NCBI GenBank assembly: GCA_041392065.1
Contig: JAWKMU010000005.1
Location: 186,001-250,000, forward strand
Origin: CAJQLB01 sp041392065
GTDB lineage: Bacteria > Bacteroidota > Bacteroidia > Flavobacteriales > Flavobacteriaceae
Reading direction: 5' to 3'
Length of the DNA stretch: 64,000 nt
In this document: positions 18,628-27,301 of the stretch, in pieces
How the letters are laid out: every line of letters begins with the position of its first letter
Numbering within the stretch: the stretch's first letter is position 1
Position numbers and translations under genes: made by a program
Notes under the pieces: generated by a model
What the model saw: the letters and a program-made list of their open reading frames with translations, nothing else
What the model was told of the DNA's origin: nothing
Database searches by the model: none

Positions 18628-20679
18628 ATGAAAGATTTTATAAATAGATTATACAGAAACCATTCATTACTTTATAAGGCACTTCTTTTAATATCAACAA
18701 CTTTTTTAATTGTTTATTTATTTCCTAAGAGTGGAAAATTTAGGTATAGTTTTGAGAAAGGTAAACCTTGGCAATCTGAAAATTACTATGCTCCGTTTGA
18801 CTTTGCAATTAAAAAAACAGTCCAAGAAATAGAATCTGAAAGGGAAAACGTTACTGATAATGCTCAGATATATTTTGATATTGATCTGGACATTGCTTTA
18901 GATGCCAAAGAAGCTTTTGAAACTGAATTTATAAAAGAGTTCCCAGATTCTTTATCAATTCTGAATAAAGAAAATTTAAAAAACAAAAGCAAAGACATTT
19001 TAAACAATTTGTTTGAAAGAGGTATTTTGGATAAAGAGTATAAGTATGATGGAAGTAGAGATGTAGTTATTTTAAACAAAAGGAATCAGTTAAAAGTTGT
19101 TAAATATGGGGACTTAATCCCTTTAAATGGAATAACGGCCTTTATTGATAGCCAAATTACAGCAAATAATTTTTCACTTTATAGAGACAAACTGCTATCT
19201 ATATTTTACGACATAGTAAAACCTAATTTAACACTAAATACCATAATTACTGACAACAATTTAAATGAAGAATTAAATAAAATATCTACAGTAAGAGGAA
19301 GTATAGAGCAAGGAACAATTATTATATCTAAAGGGGAAGTAGTTGAAGGCGATAAATTTTTGATATTAAAATCATTAGAATCTGAATATCAGTCTAAAGT
19401 TTGGAATGAAGCCAATTACAACTGGATTTTAGCAGCATACACAGTATTGGTTTGTTTAGCCTTACTGATGTTGCTGCTTTTTTTAAGAAAGTATAGGATG
19501 GACGTTTTTAATAACAATACCAAAGTCACTTTTATTTTCTTCAACATTCTCCTAATGGTTTTGCTTACAACATTGGTTGTAAATTTTAATTCGGGTTATA
19601 TATATATTGTACCAATTTGTATTTTGCCATTAGTGCTTAAAGCATTTTTTGATGCAAGGTTAGGATTATTTGCACATGTTATTACAGTATTGCTCTTAGG
19701 CTTTGTGGTTGCAAATAATTACGAATATATGTTTTTGCAAATTATTGCAGGAATCGTTACCATACTTACTGTATCTGAACTATACAAAAGAGCCAACTTG
19801 TTTATATCTGTCGGACAGATTACATTAATATATATTGTATCCTATTTTGCTTTTTTTATTATCCATGAAGGTAGTGTTGATAATATTAAATGGGAAACTT
19901 TTGTGATGTTTATACTTTGTGGACTTGCAACATTGTTTGTACAACCGTTAATTTATGCATACGAAAAACTATTTGGTTTGGTTTCTGATGTGTCTTTATT
20001 AGAACTATCAGATACCAACACAAAATTGCTCAAAGAACTTTCAAATAAAGCACCTGGAACGTTCCATCATTCATTAAATGTTGCAAATTTAGCCGAAGCT
20101 TCCGCAAATGAAATTGGGGCAAATGCTATGTTGGTTAGGGTTGGAGCACTTTATCATGACATTGGTAAAATGAACAACCCTACTTATTTTACCGAAAATC
20201 AGTCTACAGGAATTAATCCTCATGATGAACTTTCCTCAAAAGAAAGTGCGTCAATTATTATTAACCATGTGCTTGAAGGTATCGAAATAGCAAAAAAAAA
20301 TAATCTACCTGATCGTGTTATTGATTTTATTAGAACACATCATGGTACCAGTTTGGTACATTATTTTTATGCCAAAGAAAAGGAAGCCAATGATAGCGAG
20401 GTAAATAAAGAAGATTTTGTTTATCCTGGCCCAAAACCATTTAGTAAAGAAACAGCTATTTTAATGATGTGTGATAGTGTGGAAGCTGCTTCAAAAAGCT
20501 TAAAGGAGCCAACATCGACTAAAATTGATTCATTTGTAGAGAGCATAATAAATAAGCAAATGGACAGCGAACAATTTTTAAATTCTAACATTACATTTAA
20601 AGAAATCCAGTCCATAAAGAAAGTATTGAAGTTTAAGCTTGCTAATATCTACCATTTACGCATAGAATACCCTGAGTAA
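18628..20679 (+). CDS. 7TM-HD (HDIG) membrane phosphohydrolase, PgpH-like
   Basis: The 683-residue membrane protein has the layout of the 7TMR-HD family, whose studied members such as PgpH hydrolyse c-di-AMP. It has an N-terminal membrane helix (LLLISTTFLIVYLF), then an extracytoplasmic 7TMR-HDED-like domain (about residues 40-260, including LIPLNGITAFID). Around seven transmembrane helices span about 265-450, followed by a cytoplasmic HD domain with HHSLNVANLAEA (His480) and LYHDIGKM (His510-Asp511), then HHGTSLVHYF further on. Substrate assignment to c-di-AMP is by family and not shown here. It stands alone between the divergent thiolase gene and the tRNA cluster. Confidence 0.88.
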   Translation: MKDFINRLYRNHSLLYKALLLISTTFLIVYLFPKSGKFRYSFEKGKPWQSENYYAPFDFAIKKTVQEIESERENVTDNAQIYFDIDLDIALDAKEAFETEFIKEFPDSLSILNKENLKNKSKDILNNLFERGILDKEYKYDGSRDVVILNKRNQLKVVKYGDLIPLNGITAFIDSQITANNFSLYRDKLLSIFYDIVKPNLTLNTIITDNNLNEELNKISTVRGSIEQGTIIISKGEVVEGDKFLILKSLESEYQSKVWNEANYNWILAAYTVLVCLALLMLLLFLRKYRMDVFNNNTKVTFIFFNILLMVLLTTLVVNFNSGYIYIVPICILPLVLKAFFDARLGLFAHVITVLLLGFVVANNYEYMFLQIIAGIVTILTVSELYKRANLFISVGQITLIYIVSYFAFFIIHEGSVDNIKWETFVMFILCGLATLFVQPLIYAYEKLFGLVSDVSLLELSDTNTKLLKELSNKAPGTFHHSLNVANLAEASANEIGANAMLVRVGALYHDIGKMNNPTYFTENQSTGINPHDELSSKESASIIINHVLEGIEIAKKNNLPDRVIDFIRTHHGTSLVHYFYAKEKEANDSEVNKEDFVYPGPKPFSKETAILMMCDSVEAASKSLKEPTSTKIDSFVESIINKQMDSEQFLNSNITFKEIQSIKKVLKFKLANIYHLRIEYPE

Positions 20680-20707
20680 TTATTTCATTAAAAAATTAAA
20701 AAAATTG

Positions 20708-20739
20708 TTTGCGTTCTTTAAGATGATAACCTACATTTG
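20708..20739 (+). promoter_or_regulatory. Promoter of the tRNA-Ser-Pro(-Arg) cluster
   Basis: TTTG at 20708-20711, 20 bases of spacer, then TACATTTG at 20732-20739: a full match to the Bacteroidota promoter pattern, 50 bases before tRNA-Ser. Confidence 0.75.
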
Positions 20740-20789
20740 CAACCGCATTATAAGAACAGGACTTAGGTTCTTAATCTAGCTTAATGTAA

Positions 20790-20873
20790 GGAGAGGTGCC
20801 AGAGTGGTAATGGAGCAGATTGCTAATCTGTCAACGCGAAAGTGTTGCCTGGGTTCGAGTCCCAGTCTCTCCG
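20790..20873 (+). tRNA. tRNA-Ser (GCT)
   Basis: The 84-base cloverleaf has a 7-bp acceptor stem (20790-20796 with 20866-20872, last pair G-T), discriminator G, a long class II variable arm, and the TTCGAGT T-loop. The anticodon is GCT at 20822-20824. CCA is not encoded. Confidence 0.97.
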
Positions 20874-20884
20874 CTTAATTTTTT

Positions 20885-20959
20885 CGGGGTGTAGCGTAGC
20901 CCGGTTATCGCGCCTGCTTTGGGAGCAGGAGGTCGCAGGTTCGAATCCTGCCACCCCGA
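20885..20959 (+). tRNA. tRNA-Pro (TGG)
   Basis: The 75-base cloverleaf has a perfect acceptor stem (20885-20891 with 20952-20958), discriminator A, anticodon TGG at 20920-20922 and T-loop TTCGAAT. It starts 11 bases after tRNA-Ser, so the two share a transcript. CCA is not encoded. Confidence 0.97.
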
Positions 20960-21049
20960 CAAATACCTCTTAATAGAAAAGTTCTTTTTTGAAGTATTTT
21001 AGATTTTGAGCAAAGTGATTTTCAATTTGCCATAATTGGTGATTTCACT

Positions 21050-21070
21050 AAAAATGCTGCAAGCATTTTT
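21050..21070 (+). terminator. Hairpin with T run between tRNA-Pro and tRNA-Arg
   Basis: A 9-bp A/T-rich stem closes a GCA loop and ends in five T. It sits nine bases before tRNA-Arg, leaving no room for a separate promoter after it, so it may be a partial terminator or RNA-processing site. Confidence 0.5.
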
Positions 21071-21079
21071 GTTCAGTTT

Positions 21080-21153
21080 GGTCGCGTAGCTCAGCTGGAT
21101 AGAGCATCTGCCTTCTAAGCAGACGGTCACAGGTTCGAATCCTGTCGCGATCA
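21080..21153 (+). tRNA. tRNA-Arg (TCT), integration target of the genomic element
   Basis: The 74-base cloverleaf has acceptor stem 21080-21086 with 21146-21152 (one G-T pair), discriminator A, and anticodon TCT at 21114-21116. Its last 21 bases plus one following base are repeated exactly at 41287-41308. The tRNA stays intact after integration. Confidence 0.97.
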
Positions 21154-21154
21154 C
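21133..21154 (+). repeat. attL direct repeat (22 bp)
   Basis: This is the T-arm and acceptor end of tRNA-Arg. It is identical to 41287-41308, and the bases on either side differ between copies. Confidence 0.92.
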
Positions 21155-21177
21155 TAGAAGCACATTCAATGTGTGTC

Positions 21178-21211
21178 AAAACCTTGCAAACTATATGATT
21201 TGCAAGGTTTT
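21178..21211 (+). terminator. Element-encoded hairpin after tRNA-Arg
   Basis: A perfect 13-bp stem (21178-21190 with 21199-21211) with an 8-base loop, T-rich on the right side, lies 24 bases past the tRNA. It probably replaces the native tRNA terminator displaced to 41312-41342. Confidence 0.7.
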
Positions 21212-21267
21212 CTAGTTTTTAGGGCATCATAAAATTTGATATAATTTAATATCTTATGGTCGCTAAC

Positions 21268-21402
21268 CGGTCAACATATAAAATTTCAAAAAAGTGTTGA
21301 CCGAATAAGAAATAAAAAACTGTAATTCAAGTAGCTGATTTGACTTTCGTCTTTGAGTAATGTTTAACTAAAAGACGACAATTATGAGAACTCGGTCAAC
21401 AT
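21268..21402. promoter_or_regulatory. Repeated CGGTCAACAT sites near attL and integrase start
   Basis: CGGTCAACAT occurs at 21268-21277 and 21393-21402, with an inverted 9-base copy at 21295-21303. A third direct copy is near attR at 41227-41236. A second motif (15 bases, 21336-21350) recurs inverted at 32992-33006. These are candidate integrase arm-type or excisionase binding sites. Confidence 0.5.
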
Positions 21403-22646
21403 TTTCCCTTCTATTTTGGGTTAACACTTCACGATTAAAAAACAACCAGGTACCAGTTTATGCTAGAATAACTGTTAATGGTAAAAGAGTTAACATCAGT
21501 TTAAAACGAAAAGTCATTTTATCCGAATGGGATTCTGCAAAGAGCAAACTGAAAGGCAACAAACAAGAAGCCAAATTATTTAATAGATTTTTAGAACAAG
21601 TTCGTAGCCAAATTTACTTGGCTTACGAACAACTATTGAGCGAAAACAAGCTTATAACTGCTCAAGCTATCAAAGCTCGGTATTTAGGAGAAGACGAACA
21701 ACACAGAAGTTTATTAGAGCTTTTCGAATACCACAATACTACAATGAGTAAAAATCTTCATAAAGACACAATGAGGCACTACAAGACAACTCAAAGTTAC
21801 TTAAAGTCCTTTTTGTCCAAAAAAAACAAAACTGACAATATCTACTTATCAAGTTTAGACTATTCATTTATTATAGATTTTGAATATTATTTAAAAGCAC
21901 ACCAACCCACAGACCATCAAAGAAAAATAAGTAATAATACTGCAATGAAACATTTGCAGAGGTTGCGTAAAATGGTTACTATGGCATATCATTTAGAATG
22001 GATAGATAGAGACCCTTTCTTTAGGTTTAAAAGTTCATTTGAAAAGAGAGAAAGAGAGTTTTTGTCAGAAAAAGAACTATTATGTTTAGAGAAATTTTCA
22101 AATCCAATTGAAAGGCTTAACATCGTTAAAGATTTGTTCGTATTTAGTTGCTATACTGGTATTTCTTATATAGATCTAAATAATCTTACCCGAGATAATA
22201 TTGTTAAAGGTATTGATGGTAGCGAATGGTTAATTACCAAAAGACAAAAAACAAAGACTAGTGTAAAAATTCCCCTTTTGGATAAGGCAGCAGAATTAAT
22301 TTTCAAATATCAAAAACACCCTAGAGTTATTGCTAATAATGGTATTCTTCCAAGGCTATCAAATCAGAGGATTAATGCGTATTTAAAAGAAATAGCTGAC
22401 ATATGTAAAATCAAAAAGAACTTAACGTTTCATATCGCAAGACATACATTTGCAACAACAGTAACGCTTTCCAATGGTGTTCCAATAGAAACAGTTTCAA
22501 AACTATTAGGACATACCAAAATCGCTACAACTCAAATTTATGCTAGAGTTATCGAAAGAAAGGTTAGCGAGGATATTAATATACTTAAGGATAAACTTAA
22601 TAACAAGCTGGATGACAAAAATGGAAAGCAAGTTCAAACCTCATAA
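21384..22646 (+). CDS. Tyrosine recombinase (IntDOT-like integrase of the element)
   Basis: The 420-residue protein should catalyse integration and excision at tRNA-Arg. An N-terminal arm-binding region is followed by a SAM-like core-binding domain (about residues 95-210, SYLKSFLSKKNK, LDYSFIIDFEYYL) and a catalytic domain. Visible catalytic residues are His350 and Arg353 (HIARHTFAT), His377 (LLGHTKIATTQIY) and the nucleophile Tyr386. The usual first Arg is absent: the segment reads CYTGISYIDL with Ser261 at that place. The CTnDOT integrase IntDOT also lacks this Arg. The Lys-containing hairpin (TKRQKTKTSVKIPL) is present. The gene starts 230 bases inside attL and reads away from the tRNA. 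Confidence 0.92.
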   Translation: MRTRSTFSLLFWVNTSRLKNNQVPVYARITVNGKRVNISLKRKVILSEWDSAKSKLKGNKQEAKLFNRFLEQVRSQIYLAYEQLLSENKLITAQAIKARYLGEDEQHRSLLELFEYHNTTMSKNLHKDTMRHYKTTQSYLKSFLSKKNKTDNIYLSSLDYSFIIDFEYYLKAHQPTDHQRKISNNTAMKHLQRLRKMVTMAYHLEWIDRDPFFRFKSSFEKREREFLSEKELLCLEKFSNPIERLNIVKDLFVFSCYTGISYIDLNNLTRDNIVKGIDGSEWLITKRQKTKTSVKIPLLDKAAELIFKYQKHPRVIANNGILPRLSNQRINAYLKEIADICKIKKNLTFHIARHTFATTVTLSNGVPIETVSKLLGHTKIATTQIYARVIERKVSEDINILKDKLNNKLDDKNGKQVQTS

Positions 22647-22656
22647 GAACAAGTAT

Positions 22657-23505
22657 CTATGTAAATTTAAATCCTTGTTTCTTTCTAAAATGACGAGGAC
22701 TCTGTCCTTTTATATTTTTAAAGGTTCTATTAAAGTGACTTATACTCTCAAATCCACTTACGTATGCAATATCTTGTATAGGTTTATTAGTTGTTGATAG
22801 CATAAAACAAACTTGTTCAATTCTACTATGATTTAAAAAGGATATAAAAGAATGTCCTGTATGCTTTTTAAACCATCTACAAAATGATTGCGGTACCATA
22901 TTAGTTAATTCTGCCATCCTATTAACTGTTAATTGCTCATTAAGATGTTCTAAAACATAGTTGGTTGTTTTTGTAACTTTTAACTGATTACCATAGTTAT
23001 GTAATCGATTGGTGTAGTTTTTTGAAGATAATAGATTATAATTTTTATCAAAACAAAGTTCTTCTAAGATTTCAATGAGCTTCACTAGTTTCGATGTGTT
23101 AGATAATTTTTCAAAAGATATAATACTTTCAACAACTTTTTTTGTTGGTTTATAAAAATGTATCCCTTGTTTGGCTATTCTATACAAGTCTTCAAAAATT
23201 TCACATTCATTAAAATCCTTAAAAAGAGACTCTTTGAATTGGAAAACATATGCCTCTTGGTTTTCTTTTTTTGAAGCACTTACCCAATGATGAGGTAAGT
23301 TTTTACCAACAAGTACTAGGTCTAAATCCGAAAAGGATGCAATAGAATCACCAATAAATCTTGTGCCTTTACCTTTTGATATTAAGGTAAGCTCTAGTTC
23401 TGGATGGTAATGCCAATAGGGTAAAAAAACGGTTTCACTTCTTTTAAAAAAATGAAACGAATGTTTTGTTTTTTCAACATTAATTTGTTCTAACTCTGGC
23501 TTCAT
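22657..23505 (-). CDS. AraC-family transcriptional regulator of the sugar operon
   Basis: The 282-residue regulator has an N-terminal cupin-like sensor (FLPYWHYHPELELTLISKG) and a C-terminal double HTH of about 100 residues (the AELTNMVPQSFCRWF helix, then IQDIAYVSGFESISHFNRTF and GQSPRHFRK). It is transcribed away from the dioxygenase gene across a 133-base gap, a common layout for a regulator controlling the neighbouring operon. Such proteins usually activate catabolic genes when a sugar binds the cupin domain; the ligand here is unknown. It ends ten bases from the integrase stop, so these genes converge. Confidence 0.9.
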   Translation of the reverse strand: MKPELEQINVEKTKHSFHFFKRSETVFLPYWHYHPELELTLISKGKGTRFIGDSIASFSDLDLVLVGKNLPHHWVSASKKENQEAYVFQFKESLFKDFNECEIFEDLYRIAKQGIHFYKPTKKVVESIISFEKLSNTSKLVKLIEILEELCFDKNYNLLSSKNYTNRLHNYGNQLKVTKTTNYVLEHLNEQLTVNRMAELTNMVPQSFCRWFKKHTGHSFISFLNHSRIEQVCFMLSTTNKPIQDIAYVSGFESISHFNRTFKNIKGQSPRHFRKKQGFKFT

Positions 23506-23606
23506 ATCGTATAAAATAACGCAAAATATATTAAATTATATTAAGTAATGTTTAAATATGCATAGTATTGGTTGATTTTTGCAAATAAAGAACTTTTAGC
23601 AAATAT

Positions 23607-23614
23607 TACTTTTG
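23607..23614 (+). promoter_or_regulatory. Candidate -7 element of the sugar operon
   Basis: TACTTTTG matches TAnnTTTG exactly and lies 24 bases before the ATG at 23639. The nearest upstream TTTG (23578-23581) has a 25-base spacer, longer than ideal, as may be expected for an activator-dependent promoter. It overlaps a possible TTG start at 23612 and argues against that start. Confidence 0.45.
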
Positions 23615-23638
23615 GAAACTAACAAAACAATATTAGTT

Positions 23639-24451
23639 ATGCTTACCAAAACAGTTTTACAAGAAGATTATTCGTTAACAGAAGAACAGATTACTTTTTA
23701 TCAAAAGCATAGGTATATTAAATTAAAACATGTGCTTAATGGTGAAACCTTGGCTTATTTCAATACAATTATCAGTAATAAAGTAAATGAACTAAATGAA
23801 GAAGATATTCCTTTAGAAAATCGTTCTACTTACGGAAAAGCCTTTTTACAATTATTCAATCTTTGGACAAAAGATGAAGAAATTAAAGATTTAGTATTTA
23901 GCAAACGGTTGGCAAAAATTGCATCAGATTTAATGCAAGTAGATGGTGTACGTTTATATCATGATCAGGCACTATTTAAAGAAGCTGGTGGTGGTATAAC
24001 ACCATGGCACGCAGACCAACACTACTGGCCATTAACAACTGACAAAACCATTACTGCTTGGATTCCTTTGCAAGAAACACCTTTAGAAATGGGACCTCTA
24101 GAATTTAGTGCAGGCAGTCATGAAATTCTTGAAGGAAGAGAACTATCTATAAGTGATAATAGTGAAACTCAAATCGAAAAGCGTCTGAAAGTCACAGACT
24201 TTAAGCACATTATAGAGCCTTTTGATGCTGGTGAGATAAGCTTTCATTCGGGTTGGGTTTTTCATCGTGCTGGTGCAAATACCACAGACCAAATACGGAA
24301 AGTGATGACAATAATATATATGGATAAGGATATGGTACTAAAAAAACCATCTAATGATGGACAGCAAAACGATTGGGAAACATGGTGTCCAGGAGCTAAA
24401 ATAGGTGAAGTAATAAACACACCTTTAAACCCTGTACTATATGGAAATTAA
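23639..24451 (+). CDS. Phytanoyl-CoA dioxygenase (PhyH)-family Fe(II)/2-oxoglutarate oxygenase
   Basis: The 270-residue enzyme probably hydroxylates a small substrate using Fe(II), 2-oxoglutarate and O2. The metal-binding His and Asp are in PWHADQHYWP; the distal His lies in the block SFHSGWVFHRAGANTT, and the 2-oxoglutarate-binding Arg is probably in DQIRKVMT. I take the ATG at 23639 because the TTG at 23612 overlaps the predicted promoter. The downstream gene overlaps by 11 bases. In a sugar cluster, the substrate might be a modified sugar, sulfated compound or osmolyte; this cannot be told from the sequence. It is the first gene of the operon. Confidence 0.85.
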   Translation: MLTKTVLQEDYSLTEEQITFYQKHRYIKLKHVLNGETLAYFNTIISNKVNELNEEDIPLENRSTYGKAFLQLFNLWTKDEEIKDLVFSKRLAKIASDLMQVDGVRLYHDQALFKEAGGGITPWHADQHYWPLTTDKTITAWIPLQETPLEMGPLEFSAGSHEILEGRELSISDNSETQIEKRLKVTDFKHIIEPFDAGEISFHSGWVFHRAGANTTDQIRKVMTIIYMDKDMVLKKPSNDGQQNDWETWCPGAKIGEVINTPLNPVLYGN

Positions 24452-25268
24452 ATATCTGTGTCCATATTGGGGAAGTGAAGAATATCAACCCCAAACCTTT
24501 ATTGACTATGTGAAGGATAAAGGTTATGATGGCATTGAAATAAATATTCCAAACGATACAATTTTCGAAACAAAGTTCTATGATGCCTTAAATAAGGTTA
24601 GAAGAGAAAGTCCAAACTTTATATGTGGATTACAACAGGTTTTTAGCATTAAAAAAGAAACACCAGAGGAGTATCTTGATAAGGTTCTAAAAAGAATGTC
24701 TGATATGGTACACTACCAGCCAGATTTTATTAATTCTCATACAGGTAAAGATTATTATTCTTTTAGTGATAATTGTAAAATTATTGATGCAATTGAGGAG
24801 TTTTCTATTAAAACAGGCATTCCTGTTTATCACGAAATACATAGAGGACGTTTCACGTTTCATTCTCAAGCTACGATACGTTATTTAGATGTTTTTCCTA
24901 GTTTAAAATTTGTGGGTGACTTTTCACATTGGTGTGTGGTTTCAGAATCTTTACTTCAAGACCAAGAAGAAGCTATCCGAAGAGTTATTCCACATATTGC
25001 TCATTTACATGCAAGAGTGGCTACAGAACAAGCTTCTCAAATTAATAATCCTTTTGCACCTGAATGGTCTGAACATTTAAAACGATTTACAAAAATTTGG
25101 AAAGACACAACAGATTATTTAAAAAGTAGAAAAAGTCAATTTTCTATCACACCTGAGTTTGGACCATTTCCATATATGCCACAAGCACCATTTACACAAG
25201 AACCTCTGTCAAATCAGAGAGAAATAAACGAAAGAATGAAAGATTACTTAAAATCACAGCTATCATGA
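24441..25268 (+). CDS. Sugar phosphate isomerase/epimerase (xylose isomerase-like TIM barrel)
   Basis: The 275-residue cytoplasmic protein belongs to the AP endonuclease 2/xylose isomerase-like TIM-barrel superfamily. Its start KYLCPYWGSEEYQPQTFIDY and GYDGIEINIP are typical of the first barrel strand and metal-site approach. Putative metal ligands occur in PVYHEIHRGRFTFH, VGDFSHWCV and TPEFGPFPYMP. These enzymes usually isomerise or epimerise free or phosphorylated sugars and inositols. It overlaps the dioxygenase gene by 11 bases and the GH127-like gene by 4, indicating tight translational coupling. There is no signal peptide. The exact reaction is unknown. Confidence 0.8.
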   Translation: MEIKYLCPYWGSEEYQPQTFIDYVKDKGYDGIEINIPNDTIFETKFYDALNKVRRESPNFICGLQQVFSIKKETPEEYLDKVLKRMSDMVHYQPDFINSHTGKDYYSFSDNCKIIDAIEEFSIKTGIPVYHEIHRGRFTFHSQATIRYLDVFPSLKFVGDFSHWCVVSESLLQDQEEAIRRVIPHIAHLHARVATEQASQINNPFAPEWSEHLKRFTKIWKDTTDYLKSRKSQFSITPEFGPFPYMPQAPFTQEPLSNQREINERMKDYLKSQLS

Positions 25269-27298
25269 AGAAAACAGTTAGCATTATAGCAGTATTAACA
25301 ATGTTTGCTTGTAAAGAGGAAAAACAAAATTCACAAGGAGAGAACTTCAATAACAATGTAAATAAAGTTACTGCAACTATTATAGATGATTCTGAGCAGC
25401 TAAAGTTTTTTAATAACCCAAAGCAGCCCTTACAGCCAAAATTTCAACAATTTTCGTCAGGCAGTATACAACCTAAAGGATGGATTCTTAGTATGATGCA
25501 AAGCGATTTGCAACAAGGTATTGTTGGAGCTTTAGGTGAGTTGTATCCAGGAATTAAATCAGACGACTTATATAACACTGCACGTCGTGGCGGAATGGAA
25601 GATATTCCGGAAATGGGTGATTTGGTTTTAACAGGTGCAGCTTGGGAAAAGTCAATTATGTGGTGGAATGCTGAAACCATTGGTAACTGGTGGGACGGAT
25701 TTGTAAGACATGCTTTTTTAACTAACGATACAAAAGCTATTCAACAATCTCACGATGTGATTAAAAATTTGCTAGCATCACAAGATGAAGATGGTTATAT
25801 AGGGATTTACAAACCTAATTTACGTTACCAACACGAAGGTTCAAATGGTGAACTTTGGGCACAAACAACGGCTTTTAGAACAATGTTGGCTTATTATGAG
25901 TTTACGCAAGACAAATCAGTTTTAGATGCTGTAGAAAAAGCGATGCAATTAACTATTAAAAATTATGGTGAAACAGGTAAAAATCCGTTTTATCTAAAAA
26001 ATGCTTTTGGTGGTGTTACGCACGGATTGATGCTTACTGACGTTTGCGAAACCTTATTCAGAATTACAAAAGATCTAACGTATCAAGATTATGCTACGTA
26101 TTTGTATAAAGCCTTTTCGACCTATTCTATAAATCGTTCTTTTAACGATTTACGATATCCATATTTAAAAGAAAAAGATTCACTTTTTGAAGGTCACGGA
26201 GTGCATACTTACGAGCACATTCGCACAATGGTAAACGCATATTATAACACAGGCTATCCTGAGCTAAAAACTGCATACAATAATATGCTAAGCAAGTTAG
26301 AACCTGTGATTTTACCAAGTGGTGCTGGACATGCAGATGAATGGCTTCTAAAAAAAGAAGCAGATCCAACCAAAACTGCTTCAGAGTACTGCAGTATGTT
26401 AGAATTAAGAAATTCTTACGGTAGTTTAATACAGAAAACTGGAAATGTTTCTTTTGCAGATGCTGCTGAAAAGCTTACTTACAATGCAATGCTTGGCACT
26501 AGAAATAAACAAGGCACAGCAATTACCTATAGTAAATTTGATAATTGTTATTTGCTAGATGGTAAACATCATCATGGCGATGACGAAAAAGTAGAACCAC
26601 GCTATAAATACTCACCAACACACTCAGAACCTGCTGTTTGTTGTGTACCAAACTACACTAGGAATTTTCCATATTTCTTAGAACAGATGTGGATGAAATC
26701 TGAAAATGGTATTGCATCTGTAATGTTTGGACCTTCAAAACTCACAACGCAAATTGAAGACGCTGAAGTTTCTATCGAACAAATTACAAATTATCCAATG
26801 TCTGATGAGGTGACGTATAGATTCACGATGGAAAAACCAAAATCGTTCAGTTTTCAAATCAGACAACCAGAATGGTCTAGCGGATTAGAAAGTAATATTG
26901 CGTTAGGTGATCTGAAAGATGGATTTTATACAATTTCAAAAGAATGGAATAATGATGATGAGATTACTATCAAATTCAATAATGAAATCAAGCAGTATAC
27001 GGCTTTAAATAATGAGGTATACTTACAACGTGGACCCATTGTTTACGCATATGAAATTCCGCACAAAGAAGAAACTATAAAAACATTTGGATTCAAAAAC
27101 TTTAGAGATTATCACTGTTTTCCAATAAATAATACTTATAAAAGTTTACAGTTTCTAGACATTACTTCGTTTACAGTTTCTGAAGAAAAAAACCTTGAAG
27201 GCAAATTATATGATGTTTCACAACAGAAAGAATCTGATGTTACTTTGATACCTATGGGAAAAACAGTATTAAGAAGAGTAACTTTTCCAAAAAAATAA
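25265..27298 (+). CDS. GH127-like glycoside hydrolase lipoprotein (DUF1680 family)
   Basis: The 677-residue protein has a lipoprotein signal (VSIIAVLTMFAC), so it is probably anchored at a membrane. The body matches the beta-L-arabinofuranosidase/DUF1680 (alpha,alpha)6-barrel type: GWILSMMQSDLQQG, WEKSIMWWNAETIGNWWDGF, and GLMLTDVCETLFRI. The Zn-thiolate site of GH127 enzymes is reproduced by Glu374-x-Cys376 (SEYCSMLE) and the Cys459-Cys460 pair (AVCCVPNY). Beta-rich C-terminal domains follow. Substrate could be beta-L-arabinofuranosides or another linkage, since the superfamily is varied. The ATG overlaps the previous stop by 4 bases, and the next gene starts 3 bases after its stop. Confidence 0.85.
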   Translation: MKKTVSIIAVLTMFACKEEKQNSQGENFNNNVNKVTATIIDDSEQLKFFNNPKQPLQPKFQQFSSGSIQPKGWILSMMQSDLQQGIVGALGELYPGIKSDDLYNTARRGGMEDIPEMGDLVLTGAAWEKSIMWWNAETIGNWWDGFVRHAFLTNDTKAIQQSHDVIKNLLASQDEDGYIGIYKPNLRYQHEGSNGELWAQTTAFRTMLAYYEFTQDKSVLDAVEKAMQLTIKNYGETGKNPFYLKNAFGGVTHGLMLTDVCETLFRITKDLTYQDYATYLYKAFSTYSINRSFNDLRYPYLKEKDSLFEGHGVHTYEHIRTMVNAYYNTGYPELKTAYNNMLSKLEPVILPSGAGHADEWLLKKEADPTKTASEYCSMLELRNSYGSLIQKTGNVSFADAAEKLTYNAMLGTRNKQGTAITYSKFDNCYLLDGKHHHGDDEKVEPRYKYSPTHSEPAVCCVPNYTRNFPYFLEQMWMKSENGIASVMFGPSKLTTQIEDAEVSIEQITNYPMSDEVTYRFTMEKPKSFSFQIRQPEWSSGLESNIALGDLKDGFYTISKEWNNDDEITIKFNNEIKQYTALNNEVYLQRGPIVYAYEIPHKEETIKTFGFKNFRDYHCFPINNTYKSLQFLDITSFTVSEEKNLEGKLYDVSQQKESDVTLIPMGKTVLRRVTFPKK

Positions 27299-27301
27299 AC
27301 C

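Noticed and set aside
23612..23638. TTG start for the PhyH-family gene
   Set aside because: It overlaps the -7 element; the ATG at 23639 is a better start.
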